DNA of 64,000 bases from Datnioides undecimradiatus. Taxonomy: Eukaryota > Chordata > Actinopteri > Lobotiformes > Datnioididae. The stretch lies in NCBI GenBank assembly GCA_008933995.1, contig WARS01000015.1:14702957-14766956 (forward strand). Reading direction: 5' to 3'. Both the position numbers and the translations under genes were made by a program. Positions 27,701 to 39,700 of this stretch are shown here, piece after piece. Numbering within the stretch: position 1 is the first letter of the stretch; every line of letters starts with the position of its first letter. A model generated the notes under the pieces. It saw only the letters and a list, made by a program, of their open reading frames with translations. It searched no databases and was not told the DNA's origin.

Positions 27701-30700
27701 CAAAGTCTTAATTCAACCCTGAGTAAATGAAACTGTAACGCACCCGTGTTTAATCTGAACCTAAACACAACATTTCTAAGACCATCCGTCTCAGAACTTT
27801 TTATCATAACCACTTTTCATTTTACGTCTAAACCTTCTATTGTCATGGGATAATCACAGTACTTCTGCCTGGTGGGATATGATCTGGGGATTTCCAGATC
27901 ATCATTCCACTATGATAACTGTGTGATGTATAATAACTGAGAGAAACCAATAATCACCTCCACCTTCTCTGTCCAGGCGAGGTGGTGCTGGTGTCCATGC
28001 CAGCTGACGGCCCTGCAGAAGGCTGGCGCCCCTCGCTAACCGACGACCAAGGATTCACACCCACCACTTCCTTCACTCAGCAAGACGTCAACGACGGTGC
28101 TGTCTGGTACCGCCACTTTGGCAGGGGGACCAACAGCGACTCCTTCCAGTTCCAGGTTAGTGCTGATTCTCACACCCTGCTCAACCATGTAGGATGAATG
28201 GATGAAACACATCCATTGTTCATCAATGTGTTGCAGCCGTGTTTCTTCCCTGTAAGCTGAAAGTGTAGAGGTGATCTCACTTAAATACGTGGAGGTCAGG
28301 TATCATAATTTGAAGATGAGACAAAGAAACGCTCACTTTAAAGCTCAAACAATAAGGGGTTAAGGTTGCTCATTGAGAAGGTATTTGCATCATGCCATGG
28401 CAACCAACTAAAAACATGTGTTTGTTCAGTGTTTAATGTTGATATATGCCAGATGAATCAGCGTTTCAACCAACAGTAGACCGTTATATATAAAAAATAA
28501 AATCAGAGTCACACGCTGCCAGGATAAGACACACCAGGGTTGTGTTTTACTTACCGCTGAGTGTGTAGTACTACTACTGTACGTATAAATTTCAAAAAAA
28601 CGATCAAAGAAAATAAATAAACCGAGAGACGAAGAAACCTCAGGGGGCCGATAAGAATGTCTATCCCTAAAAGAAAAAGAGGAGGAGATGGTGACAGAGA
28701 TGCATGTCGCCGTCCTTGTTGTTTTTTCTCTCGTGCCCTTGTTCTCTCTCTGGAGCGTTCTTTGAAGTTCACACTCCCACTCGTGTTCCCATGTTCCCTT
28801 GTGTTTACCTCCCCTCTCTCCGCCAGTCTTCAACCTTTCCAGCATCTCTCCCTCTGGCTTGATTTATTCTTCTCTCCCTCCTCTTCCTCTCATGTATCCC
28901 TGTCTCTCCCCTATTTGCTCTCTCTCTCTCTCTTTCACCTCTGTATGCCTCTGCTGTTTCTTCTATCATTTTTCTTATAAACACGAAATTGTGTGGGTAC
29001 ACAACTATAAAACTGTGCGGTTTATAGGCATCTGTAAAAAACGTTCTTCACTCTGTGTTTTTTATTTGAAAAGTTACTGTCTGCTCTTCACTCAGCAGTT
29101 TTAACAACCAACCACTTAACACTTTTCTCATGTATTAATGCACACACAAACATTTTGTGTCGTCTTTCATTTCCTTCCCAGCTCTTCTTCAAGTGTGTTC
29201 ACTCTGGATTTCTTCTCCTTTACCCCAAACGTTGGCACCAAACTTCCCGTGTGACTCGCTGTCACTCAAAATCAACCCATAGCAACTTATCTTGATTAGC
29301 AATAATGGCGCCAAAGCGCTCGCAAATTGGCTCCAAATCCAAGACAATCCCAGTAAAACCGATGCGGCATTCATCACGCTGCCGTTTGAGTGCTTTCATG
29401 CCAGTCCCCGCTTCACCTCGACTCCATTAGAAAAACAAAAGAGGCAGCCAAAAGCTTGTAGCTACATCTAATCATCTCTCTCCCTCCGTCCAGCCCCCTA
29501 CATTTTGGCTCCATCCATCAGGGCAAATGCGTTTCAATTACACAGTGCTGGATTCAAATTACAATCTCAAGTGTCTCATCATTTTGAAGAGAAGTGGGAA
29601 AGCAGAGGCGAGGAAAAGCGAAACCCATCACAAACGGAACCGCTGGAAGCATTTGTGCCGTTTGTCAGACGTGGCGATTAAACTTGACGGTCTGTCAGGG
29701 TGGTATTGTCCTCCGCCTTTTATCAAAGCGTGTGGCGCCTTGTTAGAACTGATTATTTTGAAATTCACTCTGCAATTCCAAGCGCTGCAGCTGAGCGGAA
29801 GTAGGCAGCACAGCACTTCACGCTGGCATTTTCTCGCGCGTCAGAATGTGATTTGTCAAATCAACACCATGTTCAAATCAGAGAGACAGTGATTTGTTTC
29901 CCCAGCAATTTTCTGTGAGTGAAAAACTGTCCTTTCAAAGAGTTTTTCCTCCCACTGAACCCATCTACTAAAGAAACCAGACAGCTGAGCCATAAATACA
30001 ATATAGGCTGGAAATTAAAAAGATCAATAGAATAAGTTTTTGCTTGTTTGGGGTAAAGAACCCCTGGTTGCCTGCAAGTTAAGAACAGCAACATCCGTTC
30101 ATTTTCTGTCATCTCTAATGTTTTCTCTGTGTTAAAGGCATAAAATGAGAAAAAAAATATTTTAAAACAAAGGATGGAAATAATAAAATGCTCAGTTGCA
30201 GTATGCAGCGTTGTAACTTTGTCTTTATCGGAAACTGAATGAGCCTGAGGACCTGAAGGTGGGGAAAATGTAATCATTTTTCTCTTCCTTTGTCGGCCAA
30301 TCCTGACAGAAATATTCCTAAATCTTACACAAAAAATGATAGTTTATCATTTTTTTCCCAACTCTTTTCCAACTGCTATTGTTTTGTCTGTGGAGATTAT
30401 GAAGGCATATTATTCTAACATGTAAATATGGCCCAGGACTGTGATCGTTACCTTTAAAGTTGCTTTAATATATTTTTGAAACTAGGCAAATAACTTCTTA
30501 ACAAGCGGACAGACATGCAACTCATTGTTCATGTTTTCACAAAAAGTTGTGCATTTACACTTATCAATAACGTGTGTTTTTGGTCTCTGCCAGCTGGTCA
30601 CTTTGTCTGTCTGCTGTTGGTGTTGTTACTGGGCAGGATGTGTATGGTGGATTTAACTGAGCTTGTTTGCAAATGAGCCTAACGTGACTGCTGCGGCACA

Positions 30701-33700
30701 ACAGTACAGTATTTGTGCTGTAAAACCAAAACTAGCGGCCGAAAGTGTCTAAAAGAGCTGCAGAGTTGGTGTTTGTCAAGTTCAAGTGATCTGTTTTATG
30801 TTAGAGGCAGTCATTTGAATTTTTGTTAATGATTAGTGGAGGTGTACGAAACACATAGGCCCAGTTACTGCCTTTGGTCCTGGAGGTGTATAGATGAATC
30901 CACTGGACCCAACACACTATGAAGGAAATCCAAGGAAACATGACACATAAATGAGTGAATCACTATTAAAGCTGGCTCCAGGGGAAACAAGAGAAAACAG
31001 CACAAAAAAGATTATTTACGAGCTTCAGAGTGGCTTATACCCTCTTCAGTTTGAGACAGAGGTTGTATTTCACTCACTGTGACGACTCTATACGTGACAT
31101 TCATTAGAGTGACTTAGGAGTGAAGGTGAGACTCTTTGATTTCCGTTGATATAGCAGGCGTGTTCCCCCCTCATACAGCTTTAATTTGAGATTTATTGTA
31201 TTTCAAATAATACCACATGTCATATATATCACTTATGTTGAATGGAATCAACTGAATAATCAATAACACCACCTTCAATAAATCCGGCTGAGTCAGCGCC
31301 GGCTGTAATGGTAACACATTACTTGTGATTGGTGGCGCTGACTCCAGGCTTCATGCTGCTGTTACATTACTTCTGACTGACAGAGCTGACTGCAAGTTCC
31401 TGAACTTTCTTTCCCCCAAATGCCACTGACGTGACAAGAACAAGCAGCGACGGCAGAATAAGTAAGTGGCAGCTAAAATTGGCTTTTAGGCTGAACAATG
31501 GCGGCTGCTGATGTTGTTTATGTATATCAGGGGACAAAACAAGTTAAGGCTTCATATTGTGGAGAGCTTGGGTAAGAGAGTAGAGCCGCTGACGCACCTC
31601 GATATGAAAGTTAAAAACAGAAAACTGTTCGTTTAGGCAGCGTGGGTGGAAAGGAGCAGAGCCAGAAGTTTCATTCCAGACAGGGAGGCAGAGGGGATTA
31701 AACTGATCCACCAGCTCCACCATCACTTGTCAGCCATTCAACTCAACATCGTCCCAAATTCTCATTTAAATCATCAGCTGCATCACAAGCATGATCAAAG
31801 GTCAGCACAGTGCTGAGAAAGAGAGAGGGTGAGAGGAGAGGCCCGCTTCTGTTTGAGTTTCTACAGCGTCTATTACTGCTCATGCTCACTATCCATCAGA
31901 AAACAAACATCCGCATTAGTGTTTGTCTGAAATGATAAAAGTGTGAGTATGTTGTACCTGACAAAAGACCTTTGAGCATTATGACTTTTTCCTGTCGGGA
32001 ACAAAAGTGAAAGTAGTGCGTGAGGTTGTCCCAGCACCAACCCGACTTCTTTTGGGGGAAAGAGACAATGTCCAACAGTGATTAAGCTGGTGTAAATACA
32101 CAAGTTTTTGCATTACATACAGGCCCTTATACCAACTAAATATTGTCTTTCTTGAAATAATACTTTTTTCCATTTGAGTGTGAAACCATTCTGTGCCACA
32201 GCTGCTGTAGGCATAAGCCAAATAATTGCTGCGAGAAAGTTCACATGAGAGTTTTGAAAAAGAATCAGTCTTGAGAGCGACAGTGAATGCTGGGGGTTCG
32301 GAAGAGTGTGGAAATCATCATTATCTTCAATTTTCTTCACAGAAACCAGACCAGAACATCAGCATGAGGTGTACGTTCTGTCCCGGTTCAGAATCTGCTT
32401 TCTGACAAAGCACTCCGTGTCCTTTTATGCACTTCACATTTTAAAATAGATTTTCAGAAAGGGGCATTTGAGAAAGTCATTTAAAAGTAATCAGTGTCTT
32501 GTTGCCCCAGTAAGAGTAAAAACAGCTCCAACACTGGACACAGATTAGTACTTAAACGTGGGCAGCTGGGCAATGAGATCGTTAAACTGAGTTTTACTCA
32601 AATTGGCAGCTCCTGCATTAATGTTCTTGTGGTGTTGACAATGATTTATGAAAAGAAACTGCAGCACAGCCCGGTGCCAGGTTCACTTTCTGTCGTCACT
32701 GCTATTTGATTGTAGCTTGTTTTCATCACATCTGTTGGAGGGTACTCCTGGTGATTCTCGAGAGCCTGTCATCAGCTCTGTCACTCACAAATAATGTGTG
32801 CAACACAAGCCAGTTTGCGGCGGAGGAGCAGACATTTATTGAGATAATGTGCTTCAGATTGAGATTTCAAACTTCGAGATAAGAGATGTTTAGACTGTGT
32901 AGAGGATGACGGTAAGGGAATAGGAGTACGCCAATGTGTCTTCAGTGTATTTTCTCAAGTTTTCTATTTCTGATATAAGACTGTGTGTCTTCATGTATCT
33001 GCAGGTTTCCACAGAGGCAGCTCCAGTGATTCAGAGCGATGCCCAGACTTTCACCATAGGAATCCTGCCTCAGATCCCAGGTTTCCCTCAGCTGGCCCCC
33101 GACTGTGACCTACAGATCACGGTGAGGAATAATAAATGGCAAACTCACTCATACGTATATGGTTTGTCAAGGCCATACATATACCAAGTGTTCAAAATGC
33201 ACACAAGGTGCAGGGATGACTTGATATGTGTCGAACTGCCAACTCATAGCCCTTCAGAAATGACATCTCCCATTTATCAACACACTTGATAAATGGTTGG
33301 TCTGTTTTGATGCCTCTCTGTACATAAATAAACATATCTCAGGCGCACGCAGCAGCATTTTGATCACTTGATGCAGTAAAATGTGTTTTTTTTTTTTTTG
33401 TTCCATTTATGGAAAATAAAGAAAACAATTATTTGAGAAACATCTTGAGTTGCAGCGACAGCAGAAGAAGCCCAGAAACTGCTGGTTTGTTTATTTGTAC
33501 CTGTGAATCCCTCAGTTCTAATCACATAGTAGTAGTTGCAGTAGCCCTTGTTTTACCTCTGTTCTCACATTAGCTTGTATGTATCTGTATGTGTGTGTGT
33601 GTGTGTGCGCGCGTACAGGCTCTGGAGGATCAGGTGACGGAGGTAACGCCTTCAGCTCTGTCCTTCGTCGACTCTGAGACTCCCAGCGAGAAGCTCATCT

Positions 33701-36700
33701 ACAACATCACTAAAGCCCTACCACCAGGACAAGGTCAGCCAAACACACACACTTAACACACACTCCCTGAGCTTTTCCCACATAATGTGTAAAAGATAAA
33801 AAGGATGAAAATGCTGTCAGTGGGCAGTAGCCTTATTGAGCTTGTGTTTAAGTCTCGTTTCAATCAAAGAATATACTGCTCCTCATCAATTAATACCGAA
33901 GCGCGAAGACAGTGTGATTCAAACTTTGCAGTGCTCATAGTTTTAATATCAGCTTCCTGGAATGAAAGTGGAAAACGTATTGCTGATTGCCAAATAATCT
34001 TCTCCAGATGAATGAAGATAAGTCTTGTAGAAGATGTTGGTGATTTTAAATTCTTCTTATTTTAAGGAGAACTTTAGCCTTTAAAGCCTGGCACTAGAGT
34101 TTAGCTTTTCCCAGCTGGGAATTTGGAGCCAGAAGCTAACTTTTAATTACATTATTTAATTACTATCTTTCAGTCTGGACAAGAATGAGTGTTGATTTCC
34201 TTTTTGCTGAATTTAATGTGGCGTTCAGAACTGGAGCCATTTATTTCAGCTTCGGACCGTCTGACAGGCTGGTGTATCATTTTCAGCTCTCCGTCTAATG
34301 AAAGAGAAAAATGATTTACAATGGGTCATAGTCATCAACTAATGGACTGATAAATTTGCGTGGAAATCATTTTGAACAGAGCCAATGAGGAGGAGGACAG
34401 ATTCAGATTAAACGGCATGAACGTTTTATTTTCTGTAATTAGATTTGAACCTTGCTGTCCAGTTTCCATTGTGTCTGCTCTGAGTTGGGTAAATCTAAGA
34501 GTACGTGTTGGCAATAAGTCTGTCATTTCTGCTGCCCCTTGGTTATACCCTCAAAGAAAAATTGTTCAAATATCATGTTTTGTTCAGTTTTCCCATTTCA
34601 ATATGAAATAGAAAGCTGCTGTGGTGATGTGATGCTTTCCTTCTTTGAAGTGAAAGCGAGCGACACAAACATTTTGCAGATGTGCAGCTGCTTAGATGAC
34701 AGACATATCATCATTAAGTTAAACCTTTTATTTACTAAGCTATGAAGCCACGACTGGTAGATCTCAATGTAAAGCAGGAAATCTGCTTTTAATGAAATTT
34801 TAAAATTAAAAAGGCAGCCCTACCTTGGCATTTATCGTGTTAGCCCAGCAGGATAGCTGACTCCGGAAAGTGACTGATATTGGGGTTTTTTCCCCAGTAA
34901 TTATGAAGGGAGAAAAAACAGCAGCAGTGTTTGCTGCACATCCGCGACTACTGTTTTCTCTGGAAGCCCACACAGCAGTGGTGCCAAAACACAAAGCAGC
35001 TTGGGTTGACGTGCTGCGCCTCTTCAGAGTGTACAACTATTATATTTTGCAGCAGTGACACTTATAATCACACAACCTGGCTGCTGATACCTTCAACTCT
35101 TTTCTGTTAGTGTGGTTTGTTCGGTGTGTGCTAGAATGGGGCAACACTACATTGAAAGCTTCACAATATTAGCTTCCTCCTCTATTACCTTTTGCCTTTT
35201 TCACCAATATGTCATGTGGTTCTTCAGCTCTAATAGTCAGGGCTAATGTTTGTTTTAAAAGTGAATTTCTTCCTGCTCTGCTTCTCTTCAGGTGCGATCG
35301 AGCATCGGGACAGACCGTACACACCGGTGAAACATTTCACACAGGCTGACGTCAATAACGGCAAGATCATCTACAGACCACCACAGGCCCCGTCACACCT
35401 GCAGGAGCTCTACCAGTACTCCTTTACTGGTGAGATTCGCATGCACACGCTCACAAACCAGGTCTCAACCAAACTTAATTACTATCTTGATGAGACTAAT
35501 TCAAGTACTGTCACACACTGTCCTTCAGCTCCTGTATAATACTCTGATGATTTAATTTAATTAGGAGAACATCTCCGCTCTGTCTTTGGGTGATAGCATA
35601 GCTGTTGGGACCAATTCTGTTTATGATGGGAACATCCAATATCCTCCCAAATCAAACAGTGTCTAACCAAGCTGATTGCTGGCTCCAGGTCATAAATCAG
35701 AAAACAATGGCTGCACCTGTTTTTGTTTGGTTACATTGCATGAAGATGTATGCATTCTGAAAAAACAAACTGAATGAACCTGAAACTGCTCGCTACGAGC
35801 ACTTTCTGCAGAAATATGATACGCATTCATTGTTCAGTAAAACACGCAAGTCTTGCAGTTTCTTCACATTAAACCAGTGGATTTAACCACTGCGTATTAT
35901 TGTTTTCAGGTGATTTAGTATTCATGGAGCTTATGATTGACACTGGCACCTGCTGTCAATCACCTTGGTGTTTCGTTAAAGGGGCACTCTGCTGATTTTA
36001 GATGTTACAGTCTAAGTGTAGGCGCAGGAGGCACACCTCAGTCCGTGGAAACAGCTGTGAAGCATCTTCTCAGTCATTTTAACTTCTACAATACACAGTT
36101 CAAGAACTGTTGTCTTCATAATAACTTGGTACATGTTTCACAGGAAGTCATATTGTCCTGTCAACTCACAGTGGCTTCAGTTAGCCGACAGCATTTAAGA
36201 TAAACTGTGGTGAACTTGTTGCTGTCAGTCAGTTTGCAAAACTCAGAATTGTTTTCCGACCTAGACTGAAGTCCTGGATCATTATACAACAATAAACAGA
36301 CAAATGCAACACGTGACTAATATTTAAACCTGGAGGAGTGAAGTTGAACTGATTTAAAAACAATCTGAAGGCTCCTCAGACATTTTCAAAGTAAATCTTC
36401 TCCGTTTTAAGAGACGTGCGTTCCAAAAGATAACCCTTAATCCCAGATCAAAGCTGACTTTAGTTTTTCTTAATCTGGGTTTGTGGAGCTCCGGCGAAAG
36501 CTTTGCATCAGTAAAACATCCTCATTGCCTCCTGAGTTTTATGCATTATAGCATCCCCCGATTCAGTTTTTATTCACTGCAGCACCCTGTCGACTCAGTC
36601 TGAATCCACAGTTTTTTTACTTTATCACCTCGCAGCACTAAAAGTTGTTGTTTTTTTTTTTTTTTTAAAAATCCCAACAGGTCTGCCCGAGTCTCTGAGC

Positions 36701-39700
36701 GTCTATTTCACAGGTAAATACTTCATCCGCCTCAGTCTAGAGCGAAGGAGGAGATTGAGGAGGAGGAGGATTGTTTCCTCTGTCCCCTTCACCGTCTTCT
36801 CTTTAACTCTTTGCCACGTCCCACACACTTTTCTTCCACCTCCTCTCCTCTTTTCATGCTAAATCCTCTCCATCCTCACTCTCATTTTCCCTCCTCATCT
36901 CCTCCTCCTCCATTCTCAGTCTTCTCCTCCTGGCTACTTCCTTCTACTCTTGTTGTCTCTGGCTGAAATATTTGTCTTCTCCATCCTCGCTCTCCTCTCC
37001 ATCTCTTCTTTCATCACCATCGCTCTCTCTTATCATTTCACCTCTGCTTTCATCTCAATTGTGTTGTCGTCTTTCTTTTCCTGGCATATTTTTTACTTTC
37101 CTTTTCTCCTCTTCTTGCTCCTCTTCTTCTCCCTCAGTTTCACATCCTTGCGGTCCTCTCTGTCCTCTGCTCTTACTCCCCTTGATTTCACCTTTCTCTC
37201 AGGTGCTGTCCTCCATTAATATTTTTTTCAGTCCGGTCTTTCTCCGTCCTTCCTCATTTCCTTTCTCCTTCTTTTAATCCTCACCATAAATGTCAGGTGT
37301 TTTTCCAACCTTAAGATTTTTTCCTCTTATCTCTCCTTTCCTTGATTCCTTCATCCTGTTGTTTTGCTCCTGTAACCCATTCCCCATTTTTCTCTTCTTA
37401 GTTCTTCTTCTCCACACTAAATCTATCCCCTCCTGTCCTCGTCCTTACTCTGTACTTCCCGCATTTCACCCCTCTAGTCGCTCTTTGTTGCACTTGTCAC
37501 TTTGGCACCGGTCCTCAGATCCACTGTGATTTTCTTTAATGCCTCTTTGACCTTTAACCCGACAGGACCAAGTCCCCTTTGTTCACTGCCCGTTTGATGA
37601 AGCGCTGCAGCACTTTAAGTCCTTCCGAAAGAGGAGCTGTTTGGAAAATATGTGTTTACGAGTCTTCAGAGGCGTCACCAGAGTGCTTTTCACTTAAGTG
37701 TAGGCCTTGAGGCACATACACAAACAGACACACACACAGTTATCCGTGATTTTATCCTCTATCCATCCTGCTTCAGCTCTGTTTAAGTACTTAAGTAAAA
37801 GTGACTTGTGTTTGTAGTCAGTAGAAAATGCAACTACAGTCATCAACAGACAATTGTTGGTCTGTGGTACTGACACCACACAATGCATATTTACCCAAGT
37901 ATAATGTACAGTTCCTATTTAGTTGCACTCAAAATAAGTATTTACAGTTTGTGCAGCTATATGTACAGTAGCTACTTCATTTCAGAGTGAAATATTATAT
38001 GTTCAGTATTGTTGAACTGAAAATAATTAATAAGCTGATTATCAAACCGGCTCTGGAATCAGCATTTCATTTGAAATGAATTTGCTGCTCTCTCTTTTTA
38101 AAAAGACCCAAAATAAAATTGTTTTTAGATCAACAACAATAATGTGTTTGATGTAACGATTAAACAATTATTAAAAAAGAAAAATTAGAATACCTTGTAG
38201 ACACCTCGATGACATTGATGCGTGGCAGTTCTGGTTAATGTGCAGATCCAGGCTTCACTTGTAGCGCATGCATTGCATACTACCTCAGTATATAATTAAG
38301 TTACATTCAGTCACACTTGGAGCAGCTGCAAATTATAAATGCAGCTCACGTGTTAAAGTGAAAGGGCCCATTCATCACAATGAGTCATTTATTTTAAATC
38401 ACAGTTTAGTCAAAACCAAAATTATTGGCCATTACTCATGTTTTCATACATACTTTACTGGTTCATACTGTATAAAAGTTCATGGCTGAGCAAAGAAGCA
38501 GCGAGTGGGTTGTCCAGTCAGCTATAGCTGTAAGGTTTCCAAAGTCCATTTTGTGCTTTGATGCATAATTAAACATTTAAAAGCATATTATGGAGCATCA
38601 GACTACACTAGAGTTATGTCACATCAGAATTCAGTCAGCTAAATAGAGCAGACCTCCAACAGAAATGTCAGGTAGAGCGAAATTATCTCACAGAACACGT
38701 AGTACTAATGATATTTAATATTTGTTGCATTGCTGGCCAATGACTTTAGAAATCTCAAAACAGGCCCTATTAGAAGGACATTCTGCCAAACATCTGTGAT
38801 GTTTGATAAGGACAAAGTTTGATGTTTCCCTTGCAGAGAACAGCGGCAGTGATCAGCTTGAATTCTTGTCTGTTAACAAAGGATTTCAGTAACAAGACAC
38901 CACAAAGTATCAAAGCATGGAGAGGAACAAATCCTGCAGCATAATCCACTCTTTGTACGTCCAATATGTTCCAAACTGTAGGAGATTCAATGATAGACGC
39001 TGACATGCTGCTTTAATAGACAGTAATAAGAGTCACAATACAGTATGCATTCTCTCTCTTTCAAAGAAGATTTTTTTTCTGTTGGATTACAAAAGCATTT
39101 TTTTGAAAGGGGAAAATATTGTCTGGCTTCACTCTGTAGAGACTGAAAAAAGTGAACAAAATGACATTTTGCTGCGTACAGACACGTTTTTTTGTAAATA
39201 TTTAAATGGGATGAGGAAAGAAATGATTTCAAACCGTCTCTTTAATTTTGTCTTTTTAATTCCAGCTTTTTAATTACTCACTGGAATAAAAGGGGGAAGT
39301 TCATTTGTCACCTAACTTTTATAAAGTGCGCCACAAACTATTATTCTGCTCTTTCCATGCACTGTATCCACTCTGCCATTGTTAGTCCATCTTTTCATAG
39401 CTGAATGTGATAATTGGCTTGCTGCTCTCTCTCTCTCTCGGTTAGTTGAATTTCTTTTTTTTTTTTTTTCCAGGTCATGTGTAGAAGCGACAAGCGGAGC
39501 CAATAAAGCCGATAATCCCCCCTAAAACGTTTAATGAGCGTAACGAGTTTCCACCTGAACCCCTGATAGATTTGTTTCAGAGGTTTAAGTGATTCTGCGT
39601 CTTGATTCACGGAGATTTTCAATCACAGCTTCTGTTGTCGTATATGTTTTATTTCTGTCTCTCTCTTTGGTTCGAGTTATAAGTCAACTTCTTATTTTTT

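Noticed and set aside
28426-28845. A 139-codon minus-strand open frame.
   Set aside because: Low-complexity Arg/Glu-rich sequence opposite a pyrimidine tract, with no recognised domain.
36950-37529. Ser/Leu/Phe-rich plus-strand open frames that look like membrane segments.
   Set aside because: They are products of the pyrimidine-rich tract, with no conserved motif.
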